A stretch of 64,000 nt of DNA from Alphaproteobacteria bacterium (GTDB lineage: Bacteria; Pseudomonadota; Alphaproteobacteria; Rhodospirillales; WMHbin7). The DNA lies in NCBI GenBank assembly GCA_015231795.1, contig JADGAX010000001.1:434001-498000 (forward strand). The letters run 5' to 3'. A program made the translations under genes and the position numbers. Below are positions 37,336-45,084 of the stretch, in pieces. The notes under the pieces are model-generated. The model made no database searches. It was not told where the DNA came from and saw only the letters and a list, made by a program, of their open reading frames with translations. The stretch's first letter is position 1. Each line of letters begins with the position of its first letter.

Positions 37336-38100
37336 ATGTCTTCAAAATATTCCACGCAGGAACTGATGATTATCGCCAGCGCCCGCGAGATCAAGGACGG
37401 CGAAGTGGTGTTCGTCGGCATGCGCCTGCCGATTACCGCCTTTGGCGTGGCGCGCCTGACCCACGCCCCCAACGCGGTCGGCTTGTTCGAAGTGGGGATC
37501 GCCCGCTATGAACCGGCCAAGGACATGCTTTACACCATGAGCGATCCACCCAATCAGCAGAACGCCGCTTGGTGTACCGGCACTATGCAAGTGATGGGTT
37601 TGCTGCAAGGCGGCCAGGTGGATGCCGGATTCATCGGCGGCGCCGAGATCGACCGTTTCGGCAACATCAACACCAGCTATATCGGCGGCCACAAACAGAT
37701 GAAGACCAAGCTGCCCGGATCGGGCGGCGCCGCCGACATCGCCGCCATGTCCAAGCGTCTGCTCGCCATCATGAATCACGAGCCGCACCGGCTGGTTAGG
37801 CGCGTCGGCTACGTCACCTCGCCAGGGGGGCTGGATGGCGGGAATGCGCGCCGGAAGGCCGGTCTGCGCTGGGGCGGCACCGGCGCCGTGATCACCGACC
37901 GCGCCATCTTGAAGCCTTATGGCGAGGACGGGGAATTGCATCTGTTCAGCATCCATCCCGGCCACACGGCCCTGGAAGTCAAAAATCATACGGGATGGGA
38001 GTTGAAGGACCATCCCGACCAGATGCAAACGCCCGAACCCACGCGCATCGAGATGGATGCGCTGCACGCCATCGACCGCGACGGCTTCTGGCGCGGCTGA
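37336..38100 (+). CDS. Class I CoA-transferase, beta subunit (GctB/IpdB-like)
   Basis: 254 residues from ATG 37336 (MSSKYSTQELMIIASAREI); the frame is open further upstream but inside the alpha gene. Seen: DGEVVFVGMRLPITAFGVARL and LFEVGIARYEP, where E52 is placed like the catalytic Glu of GctB. GAEIDRFGNINTSYIGG and the C-terminal HPGHTALEVKNHTGWELKD are typical of the family. Whether E52 really is the CoA-carrying residue needs a structure-based alignment. About 270 noncoding bases follow. Confidence 0.8.
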   Translation: MSSKYSTQELMIIASAREIKDGEVVFVGMRLPITAFGVARLTHAPNAVGLFEVGIARYEPAKDMLYTMSDPPNQQNAAWCTGTMQVMGLLQGGQVDAGFIGGAEIDRFGNINTSYIGGHKQMKTKLPGSGGAADIAAMSKRLLAIMNHEPHRLVRRVGYVTSPGGLDGGNARRKAGLRWGGTGAVITDRAILKPYGEDGELHLFSIHPGHTALEVKNHTGWELKDHPDQMQTPEPTRIEMDALHAIDRDGFWRG

Positions 38101-38267
38101 TCAGCCTATCATCCTGAATTTTCTCTGCGGATCTGTAGCCTTACGGCTGGACCCGGCCTTCGGATTCGGGCAGGCTTCAAAGGTCGGTCCGATTAAATGG
38201 GAACGCAAAGCCGCTTTTGCAAATCCCCTTGCATCTGCCCGGGAGTTGTTTATAACCTTAATGACGC

Positions 38268-38292
38268 ATTTCGGTATTAAAATACTGCTTTA
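38268..38292. promoter_or_regulatory. Putative benzoate-regulon operator, site 4 (before the ABC transporter)
   Basis: ATTTCGGTA, six bases, TACT, then GCTTTA; the core GTATT-AA-AATAC is also a good short palindrome. It is 79-103 bases before the substrate-binding protein gene. The remaining bases of this 38101-38370 gap show no gene; no hairpin terminator was recognised. Confidence 0.58.
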
Positions 38293-38370
38293 GACTGGGC
38301 GCGCCCCAAAACTGTATCACGTCCGAACCAACGGACAGATTCAAACGGTCACTTTTCGGGAGGACTCCAT

Positions 38371-39573
38371 ATGACGTTTCTGACTACGCCCGTATCCCGC
38401 CGACGCCTGTTGGCTGGCACTGCCGCCGGTGCCGCGGCTGTTTCCACTTTCACCCCCACCCGCTTCGCGATTGGCCAGACGGCCAAGCTGAAGATCGGTC
38501 TGATGCTGCCCTACAGCGGCACCTACGCATCGCTTGGCAACAACATCACCGACGCCTTCAAACTGCGTTTGGCCGAAGTTGGCGGCAAGCTGGGCGGCCG
38601 CGAGGTCGAGTTCGTGCAGCTCGATGACGAATCCGCTCCGCCCAAGGGCAAGGACAACGCCGCCCGCCTCGTCACCAAGGACAAGGTCGATGTGCTGGTC
38701 GGCACCGTGCATTCCGGCGTCGCCATGGGTATGGCCGCCGTGGCGCGCGAAGAAAACGTGCTGTTGGTGGTGCCCAACGCGGGCGCTGGCGACATCACGG
38801 GCAAGATGTGCGCGCCCAATATCTTCCGCACCTCGTTCTCGAACTGGCAGCCCGGCTATGCCTGCGGCCCGGCCATGATGAAGGACGGCAAGAAGAACGT
38901 CGTGACCATGACCTGGAACTATCCGGCGGGCCATGAGCAGATCGGCGGTTTCAAGGAATCCTACACCGCCGCCGGCGGCAAGGTCGTCAAGGAAATCCTG
39001 CTCGACTTCCCCAAGGTCGAGTTCCAGGCCTACCTGACCGAAATCGCCGCCCTGAAGCCCGACGCCGTGTTCGTCTTCTTCTCGGGCGACGGCGCCGTCA
39101 AGTTCATCAAGGATTATGCGGGCGCTGGCCTTAAGGGCAAGATTCCGCTTTACGCCACCGGTTTCCTGACCGACGGCGTTCTGCAGGCCGTGGGCAACGA
39201 TGCCGAAGGCATCCGCAACACGCTGCACTACGCCGACTCGCTCGACAACCCGGTGAACAAGAAGTTCGTGGCCGCCTTCAAAGCGATGACCAAGCGTGAT
39301 GCCGACGTCTTCGCCGTGCAGGGCTACGACACCTGCTCGCTGCTGGCGACCGGTCTTGAGGCCGTCAAGGGCGACATCAAGGCAGGTGCCACGCTGTATT
39401 CCACGATGCGCAACACCATCGTTGACAGCCCGCGCGGCAAGTTCACCTTCTCGGCATCTCACAACCCGGTCCAAGACTTCTACATGCGCGAAGTCAGGGG
39501 CGGCAGGGATGTCGTGCTGGGCGTGGCCGTCAAGGCGCTCGCCGATCCCGCCAAGGGATGCACGATGGTCTGA
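38371..39573 (+). CDS. ABC-transporter substrate-binding protein (Leu/Ile/Val or aromatic-acid type)
   Basis: 400 residues with GGGAGG before the ATG. The N-terminus has a twin-arginine export signal (SRRRLLAG, then an Ala-rich segment), so it is probably exported folded. The periplasmic-binding-protein fold type I is evident: LKIGLMLPYSGTYASLGNNI, VDVLVGTVHSGVAMGMAAVAREE, VPNAGAGDITG. Related HAA-type binding proteins in aromatic-degrader clusters bind benzoate derivatives. Position after benzoate-CoA ligase and behind a shared dyad suggests uptake of an aromatic acid. Confidence 0.9.
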   Translation: MTFLTTPVSRRRLLAGTAAGAAAVSTFTPTRFAIGQTAKLKIGLMLPYSGTYASLGNNITDAFKLRLAEVGGKLGGREVEFVQLDDESAPPKGKDNAARLVTKDKVDVLVGTVHSGVAMGMAAVAREENVLLVVPNAGAGDITGKMCAPNIFRTSFSNWQPGYACGPAMMKDGKKNVVTMTWNYPAGHEQIGGFKESYTAAGGKVVKEILLDFPKVEFQAYLTEIAALKPDAVFVFFSGDGAVKFIKDYAGAGLKGKIPLYATGFLTDGVLQAVGNDAEGIRNTLHYADSLDNPVNKKFVAAFKAMTKRDADVFAVQGYDTCSLLATGLEAVKGDIKAGATLYSTMRNTIVDSPRGKFTFSASHNPVQDFYMREVRGGRDVVLGVAVKALADPAKGCTMV

Positions 39574-39660
39574 GTCCATAACGGATCGAGATCCGCCGTC
39601 CCGTCAGGGGCGGCGGGTCCCCTTCCCGCCTGTTAGCGCTTCTGGATTCAAGTCCGGCCC

Positions 39661-40527
39661 ATGGATACCAGCTATTATCTCATTCAAGCTCTGAACGGCA
39701 TTCAGTACGGCTTCCTGCTATTCCTGGTGGCAAGCGGGCTGACGCTGATTTTCGGCATCATGGGCATCATCAATCTGGCCCATGGCTCGTTTTTCATGAT
39801 CGGCGCTTATCTGTGCTGGTGGCTGACGTCGCTGACCGGCAACCTGTTTCTGGGCATTCTAGCGGGCGTTCCGCTGGCGGTGGTGCTGGGCCTGCTGATC
39901 GAGCGTTTCGGCATCGTCCATCTTTACAAGCGCGACCATCTTTATCAGGTGCTGTTCACCTATGGCCTGATTCTCATCTTTGGTGAAATGCGCAGCATCT
40001 TGTGGGGCAACGAAGTTCAATCGGTGCAGATCCCCGAAATTCTTTCGACCGCGATCCCCTTGACCGAGGTGCAGTCCTATCCGGTTTACCGCCTGTTCAT
40101 CTCGCTGGTCTGCATGGCCTTGGCCGCCATGCTGTATTTGGTGGTTCAGCGCACGCGCCTGGGCATGACCATTCGCGCTGGCGCATCGAACCGCGAAATG
40201 GTGCAGGCGCTTGGCCTGGACATCGCCAAGCTGTTTGCCATCGTCTTTGCCTTGGGCGCCGCCCTTGCCGCCTTCGCTGGCATGGTGGCCGCCCCCGTGC
40301 AATCGGTTTTCCCCGGCATGGGCGATGAAATCCTGATCGTTTCGCTGGTCGTCGTCGTGGTCGGCGGCGTCGGTTCGATCAAGGGCGCCTTCCTGGGCGC
40401 CATGCTGATCGGACTGGCCGACACTTTCGGCGCCGTCTTCTTGCCCCATGGCGCGGGAACGGTGATCTATACCGTGATGGCGATCGTTCTTTTGTGGCGC
40501 CCTCAGGGCCTGTTCGGACGGGCTTGA
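39661..40527 (+). CDS. livH: Branched-chain-type ABC permease (LivH)
   Basis: 288 residues, about eight membrane segments. LivH signature: LNGIQYGFLLFLVASGLTLIFG at the N-terminus, then IINLAHGSFFMIGAYLCWW, RAGASNREMVQALGLDIAKLF (EAA-type loop to the ATPase) and VVVVVGGVGSIKGAFLGAMLIG. It pairs with LivM in the membrane. The gap to livM is three bases. The symbol denotes the family; the cargo is probably an aromatic acid rather than leucine. Confidence 0.92.
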   Translation: MDTSYYLIQALNGIQYGFLLFLVASGLTLIFGIMGIINLAHGSFFMIGAYLCWWLTSLTGNLFLGILAGVPLAVVLGLLIERFGIVHLYKRDHLYQVLFTYGLILIFGEMRSILWGNEVQSVQIPEILSTAIPLTEVQSYPVYRLFISLVCMALAAMLYLVVQRTRLGMTIRAGASNREMVQALGLDIAKLFAIVFALGAALAAFAGMVAAPVQSVFPGMGDEILIVSLVVVVVGGVGSIKGAFLGAMLIGLADTFGAVFLPHGAGTVIYTVMAIVLLWRPQGLFGRA

Positions 40528-40530
40528 CCG

Positions 40531-41520
40531 ATGTACGCGCTTTCTCGTCCCGCCCTGGTTCTGCTGCTGCTGATGGCGATCTGCCTGGGCCTTTATCCCC
40601 TGATTGGCGACAGTTATTACATCCGCCTGCTGACCAAGATCATGGTGCTGGGCATCTTCGCCATGAGCCTCGACCTGTTGATCGGCTTTACCGGCTTGAT
40701 CAGCCTTGGCCATGCCGCTTTCTTCGGCGTGGCCAGCTATGCCGTGGCTTGGTACATCGTCAAGGCGGGCGTAACCAGCCTGCTCCTCATCTTGCCGACC
40801 GCCGTCGGCGTCTCCGCCGCCTGCGCGCTGGTCATCGGCTGGCTGTCCATCCGAACGGCGGGCATCTATTTCATCATGATCACGCTGGCCTTCGCCCAGA
40901 TGCTGCACGCCTTCTTCAAGGATCAGAAATACTGGGGCGGCACCGACGGCTTCAATTTCTACGACAAGCCCAAGCTGGCCTTCGGCGATACGGTCGTGCT
41001 GGATCTTTCGAACCGTTTGACCCTGTACTATTTCACCTTCGTCTTGCTGCTCAGCGCCTTCATCTTCCTGGTCGTGTTGCTGCGCTCGCCCTTCGGGCGC
41101 GCCATTCAGGGCGTCAAGGTCAATGAGGGGCGCATGCGCGCCATGGGCTACAACATCCGCCATTTGAAATTGATGAGCTTCATCATCGCCGGTTCACTGG
41201 CGGGTGTCGCCGGTTTCCTGGAAGCCACCCGCACGGCCTATGTGAATCCGGAACTCATGTCCTGGCACATGTCGGGCAACGTCATGATCATGGTGATCCT
41301 GGGCGGCATGGGCACTTTGTACGGCCCCTTGCTGGGCGCGCTGGCGCTGACGCTGCTGGGCGACAACATCTCGAGCATGTGGGATCACTGGCTGCTTATC
41401 ATGGGCCTGTTCGTGATCGCCGTCGTCATGTTCCTGCCCGAAGGCATCGCTGGCCTGATCGAGAAGGCGGCCGACCGCTTCAAGCGAAAACCTCCCCCCA
41501 AGGAGGAGACCGAGCCATGA
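40531..41520 (+). CDS. livM: Branched-chain-type ABC permease (LivM)
   Basis: 329 residues with about nine membrane segments. Seen: MSLDLLIGFTGLISLGHAAFFGVASY, MITLAFAQMLHAFF, RAMGYNIRHLKLMSFIIAGSLAGVAG (ATPase-coupling loop), MVILGGMGTLYGPLLGALAL. The C-terminus is basic and Pro-rich (KRKPPPKEET). The stop overlaps livG (ATGA). Confidence 0.92.
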   Translation: MYALSRPALVLLLLMAICLGLYPLIGDSYYIRLLTKIMVLGIFAMSLDLLIGFTGLISLGHAAFFGVASYAVAWYIVKAGVTSLLLILPTAVGVSAACALVIGWLSIRTAGIYFIMITLAFAQMLHAFFKDQKYWGGTDGFNFYDKPKLAFGDTVVLDLSNRLTLYYFTFVLLLSAFIFLVVLLRSPFGRAIQGVKVNEGRMRAMGYNIRHLKLMSFIIAGSLAGVAGFLEATRTAYVNPELMSWHMSGNVMIMVILGGMGTLYGPLLGALALTLLGDNISSMWDHWLLIMGLFVIAVVMFLPEGIAGLIEKAADRFKRKPPPKEETEP

Positions 41521-42275
41521 GCGGCATCATCCTGGAAACGCAAAATCTGTCGCGCCATTTCGGCGCCTTGATGGCGGTCGATGACGTGACGCTCAGCTTC
41601 GAGCGCGGGTTGGTGCATGCCGTGCTCGGCCCCAATGGGGCAGGCAAGACGACGCTGATCAATCTGCTTTCGGGTGAAATCCTGCCCTCGTCGGGCAGCA
41701 TTCGCTTCAAGGATCACGACATCACCAACCTGCCCGCCAACGACGTCAGCCATTTGGGAATCGGACGCAGCTTCCAGAAGACGAACATCTTCCCCAATTT
41801 CACCTGCTTCGAAAATTGCCGTTTGGCCGCCCAGTCGCGCATGAAGGGGATTTTCCATTTTTTCAGACCGGCCCTTTCCTACAAGCGGATCAACGAACTG
41901 GCCGAGAAGGGCCTTGAGATGTGCGGCCTGACCAAGCGCCGCGACACCTTGGCCCAGGCCATGAGCTATGGCGAGCAGCGCCAGTTGGAAATCGGCATGA
42001 TGTTGGCCACCGAGCCGGAACTGCTGCTGCTCGACGAGCCGCTGGCGGGCATGGGCGCCGAGGAATCGCTGCGCGTGATTGAGCTGTTGCGCAGGCTGGC
42101 CAAGGAACATACGCTGATCCTGATCGAACATGACATGGACGCCGTGTTCGCCGTCGCCGACCGTTTGGCGGTGATGGTCAACGGCCGTCTGCTGGAAACC
42201 GGCACGGTGGCCGAGGTGCGGGCCAGCAAGGCCGTGCAGGAAGCCTATCTGGGCAGCGAAGACGAGGGGCACTGA
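41517..42275 (+). CDS. livG: ABC-transporter ATPase (LivG)
   Basis: 252 residues from ATG 41517, with AAGGAGGAG upstream. Walker A GPNGAGKTT, signature MSYGEQRQLEIGMML, Walker B LLLLDEPLAGM, H-loop LILIEHDMDAVF. The long insert IFHFFRPALSYKRINELAEKG is typical of LivG-type ATPases. The protein powers the LivHM permease together with LivF. Confidence 0.93.
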   Translation: MSGIILETQNLSRHFGALMAVDDVTLSFERGLVHAVLGPNGAGKTTLINLLSGEILPSSGSIRFKDHDITNLPANDVSHLGIGRSFQKTNIFPNFTCFENCRLAAQSRMKGIFHFFRPALSYKRINELAEKGLEMCGLTKRRDTLAQAMSYGEQRQLEIGMMLATEPELLLLDEPLAGMGAEESLRVIELLRRLAKEHTLILIEHDMDAVFAVADRLAVMVNGRLLETGTVAEVRASKAVQEAYLGSEDEGH

Positions 42276-42276
42276 C

Positions 42277-42996
42277 ATGAACGCCGTCACCCCCATGATC
42301 GAAGTCGAGAATCTGCAAACCTATTACGGCGCCTCGCATGTGCTGCATGGCGTGTCGTTCCACGTCAATCCCGGCGAAACCGTTTGCCTGATGGGCCGCA
42401 ACGGCATGGGCAAGACGACGACGCTGCGCTCGATCATCGGCCTGACCCCGCCCCGCCACGGCACGGTGAAAGTCGAGGGAACCAACGTCACCGGCTGGCC
42501 CGCGCATCGCGTGGTCAAAAAGGGCATCGCCTTCGTTCCGGAAAACCGCGGCATCTTTCCCAACCTGTCGGTGCGCGAGAATTTGATCATGGCGTCCAGG
42601 CCCAACCGCCAAGGCCGCGTCGATTGGAGCTTCGAGCGCGTGGTGGAAACCTTCCCGCGCCTGGGCGAGCGGCTGGACAATATGGGCAATCAGCTTTCCG
42701 GCGGCGAACAGCAGATGCTGACCATCGGTCGGGCGCTGATGACCAACCCCGACCTTCTGATTCTCGACGAGGCGACGGAAGGCCTGGCCCCTTTGATCCG
42801 CAAGGAAATCTGGTCGGTGATCAAAACCATCAAGGCGACCGGCATCGCCTCGATCGTAGTCGACAAGGACGTGAAGTCGCTGCTGGAAATCAGCGATCGC
42901 GGACTGATCATGGTCAAGGGCCGCATCGTGCATGACGGACCCGCCGCAGAACTGGCCGCCAATCCCGAACTGCATGTGCGTTATCTGGGTGTTTGA
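42277..42996 (+). CDS. livF: ABC-transporter ATPase (LivF)
   Basis: 239 residues. Walker A GRNGMGKTTTLRS, signature QLSGGEQQMLTIGRAL, Walker B LLILDEATEGLAP, and the H-loop position reads SIVVDKDVKSL, with Asp-Lys where most ABC ATPases have a His. This is seen in some LivF proteins, so I note it without calling it broken. It is the last gene of the transporter set; a small Cys-rich gene starts inside its stop codon. Confidence 0.92.
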   Translation: MNAVTPMIEVENLQTYYGASHVLHGVSFHVNPGETVCLMGRNGMGKTTTLRSIIGLTPPRHGTVKVEGTNVTGWPAHRVVKKGIAFVPENRGIFPNLSVRENLIMASRPNRQGRVDWSFERVVETFPRLGERLDNMGNQLSGGEQQMLTIGRALMTNPDLLILDEATEGLAPLIRKEIWSVIKTIKATGIASIVVDKDVKSLLEISDRGLIMVKGRIVHDGPAAELAANPELHVRYLGV

Positions 42997-43235
42997 CCTT
43001 GTCTGATTGTTCGCCAGACGGTCTTGTTTACGAATCCACCCTCACCTGTCCATCTTGCCAACATCGCTGGGTGGAGGTCATGCCCGCCAACGCCTGCATC
43101 CAGTGGAGCGACTGCCCCGCCTGCGGCGTCAGGCTCAAGCCGAAGCCGGGCGATTGCTGCGTCTATTGCAGTTTTGGCTCCATTCCATGCCCGCCCATTC
43201 AGAAAGCCGGGCGCAGCTGCTGTTCAGGCGGATAA
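42993..43235 (+). CDS. Small cysteine-rich protein with GDCCVYCSFG motif
   Basis: About 80 residues; the start is one of two TTG codons (42993 or 42999) and is uncertain, with no good ribosome site. CPSCQHRW and CPACGVRL form one zinc-ribbon-like pair; PGDCCVYCSFGSIPCPPIQ is a motif I know from a conserved family of tiny uncharacterised proteobacterial proteins. A final CC lies near the C-terminus. It follows livF with an overlap and is read in the same direction. No function is known. Confidence 0.7.
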   Translation: MTLSDCSPDGLVYESTLTCPSCQHRWVEVMPANACIQWSDCPACGVRLKPKPGDCCVYCSFGSIPCPPIQKAGRSCCSGG

Positions 43236-43239
43236 CGCA

Positions 43240-45078
43240 TTATTTCGCTAAGGCGATGTAAAAGGACGTCCCTTCGCCCGGCGTCGAATCAAGCCAGATG
43301 CGCCCCCCCATATGTTCGACGATCTTCTTGCAGATCGCCAGTCCGATGCCGGTTCCCTCATAGTCGTCTTTCGAAACCAGGCGCTGGAAGATGCGAAACA
43401 CCTTGTCGAAATATTGCGATTCGATGCCGATCCCATTGTCTGAAAGACAAAGCAGCCATTCGTCTTGTTTTTCTTCGCATGTCAACGTCACGTTGGGCGG
43501 ACGGTGCGGGTGGCGGAATTTGACGGCATTGCCGATCAGATTCTGAAACAAGCGCACCAGATCGCCGCGCGCCCCGGTAACGTAGGGCAGACGATCCGGC
43601 AAGACGACGGTCGCTTGGGATTCTTGTACCGCCACCTTCAAGTTGAGCAGGCATTCCTGAAGGACGTCTTTCAATGAGACGGACTCGCAGGCACCGCCCC
43701 CCTGGCCGATCCGCGAATAATCGAGCAGGCTTAGGATAAGGCTGTCCATGCGTTTTGCGCCGTCGATGGCATAGCCGATGTAGGCCCGCATGTCTTCTTC
43801 AATGTCCGGCCCCAGACGTTTCTTGATCAAGCCGATATAGCTGCTGACCATGCGCAATGGTTCGCGCAAATCGTGCGAGGCCACCCAGGCGAAACTTTCA
43901 AGATCGGCGTTGATGCGCCGAAGGTCCCTGGCCTGTTCTTCACGCTGACGGTTGATTTCGCCGATGCGCGATTCGTCGGCCTTTCGCTTGCTGATGTCCT
44001 CGGTCACGGTCACGAAATAAAGGGGCGTGTCGTCGCTGTCGCGCGTTAGCGCCGTGGTGATGCGCGCCCAGATCGCCTGGCCATCCTTGCGGATATAGCG
44101 CGTTTCCCACGCGTCATGCTGCCTTTCGCCAGCCAAGATCGCCTTGACCCGCTTGATGTCCGTTTCCAGAAATTCCGGGTCCGAATAGCGTCGATAGTTC
44201 GAGGACAGCAATTCCCCCCTGGGATAGCCAAGGATGGCGCATAGGCATTCGTTCACCTCCAGCCAATCGCCCGTCGTCGAAACGATCGACATGCCAACCG
44301 CGGCCTGTTCGAAAATATTGCGAAAACGCTCGGCCATCGCCCGGATTTCCCGCTGGCTATGCTCGTGTTCGTCCAGCAGTTGGTTGAAGGTCTGGCAGAT
44401 GACGCCGATTTCATCATCGCGCCGGTTTGGCGCCCTGGCCCGCTTTCCATCGCGGATGGCGTGAATGGTGCTTTCAAGATCGCCCAGCGGCTTTAGGATG
44501 ACGCCGCGAAACAACAGCATGGCGGCAAGGCCGTACAACAGGAACAGGACGCCGAACAAGGTGAAGATGGCTATTTGGCGCTGTTTCGAGGCTTTGTAGG
44601 CGGCTTCGAGCGATCCGTCGGCCACGTCCTTGAGATCGCGCAGGCTGGCCTGTAACTGCGTCGCGTCTTGGAACAACTGCGACGCCAGAACATCGATCAC
44701 GTCCGCCGATTGACGACTGTCTTGTCTGGCCTCAATCAATTTCTCCAGCAAGGGCGACAAATCGGAATAGCGAATCAGCAAAGCGCCATTGATCACGCTT
44801 AAATCGGGATCGGCAAGGAAAAGCGGATCGTTGATCAGGCGCCCCATTTCCTTATATTGGCTTTGCCACTGGGAAATTGCCCTGGGTTCGCCGTACAGCA
44901 ACACTTCCTGCGTCAGTTGGACAAGCCGCATGCCCTGGCTGGCGACAAGATCCCGTCTTTCGTTGCGGCTTGTGTCTTCGACAAAGGCGTATTGGCTGTA
45001 GCCAACGGACATCAGTGCCGTGCCGGTCAGAACAGCGCCAACTGTCAGAACGGCACGAAACCCTGTCTTGATGTCCAT
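43240..45078 (-). CDS. Membrane histidine kinase (4-helix sensor, HAMP, PAS, HisKA, HATPase)
   Basis: 612 residues. TM1 (~7-28), a helical periplasmic domain (~30-165), TM2 (~168-191), HAMP (~192-245), PAS (~250-365), HisKA with H402 in WVASHDLREPLRMVSSYIG, and an HATPase domain with NLIGNAVKFRHP, DNGIGIE and GTGIGLAICKKIVEHMGGRIW. The H-box is of the phytochrome-like 'SHDLxEPLR' class, which usually signals to Rcp1-type single-domain receivers. It is coded six bases after a substrate-binding protein, which may deliver the signal. No dedicated response regulator is adjacent. Confidence 0.9.
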   Translation of the reverse strand: MDIKTGFRAVLTVGAVLTGTALMSVGYSQYAFVEDTSRNERRDLVASQGMRLVQLTQEVLLYGEPRAISQWQSQYKEMGRLINDPLFLADPDLSVINGALLIRYSDLSPLLEKLIEARQDSRQSADVIDVLASQLFQDATQLQASLRDLKDVADGSLEAAYKASKQRQIAIFTLFGVLFLLYGLAAMLLFRGVILKPLGDLESTIHAIRDGKRARAPNRRDDEIGVICQTFNQLLDEHEHSQREIRAMAERFRNIFEQAAVGMSIVSTTGDWLEVNECLCAILGYPRGELLSSNYRRYSDPEFLETDIKRVKAILAGERQHDAWETRYIRKDGQAIWARITTALTRDSDDTPLYFVTVTEDISKRKADESRIGEINRQREEQARDLRRINADLESFAWVASHDLREPLRMVSSYIGLIKKRLGPDIEEDMRAYIGYAIDGAKRMDSLILSLLDYSRIGQGGGACESVSLKDVLQECLLNLKVAVQESQATVVLPDRLPYVTGARGDLVRLFQNLIGNAVKFRHPHRPPNVTLTCEEKQDEWLLCLSDNGIGIESQYFDKVFRIFQRLVSKDDYEGTGIGLAICKKIVEHMGGRIWLDSTPGEGTSFYIALAK

Positions 45079-45084
45079 GCCGTC

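Noticed and set aside
43007-43261. Alternative frames over the small Cys-rich gene
   Set aside because: They lack the paired CxxC pattern and the conserved GDCCVYC motif seen in the 42993 frame.
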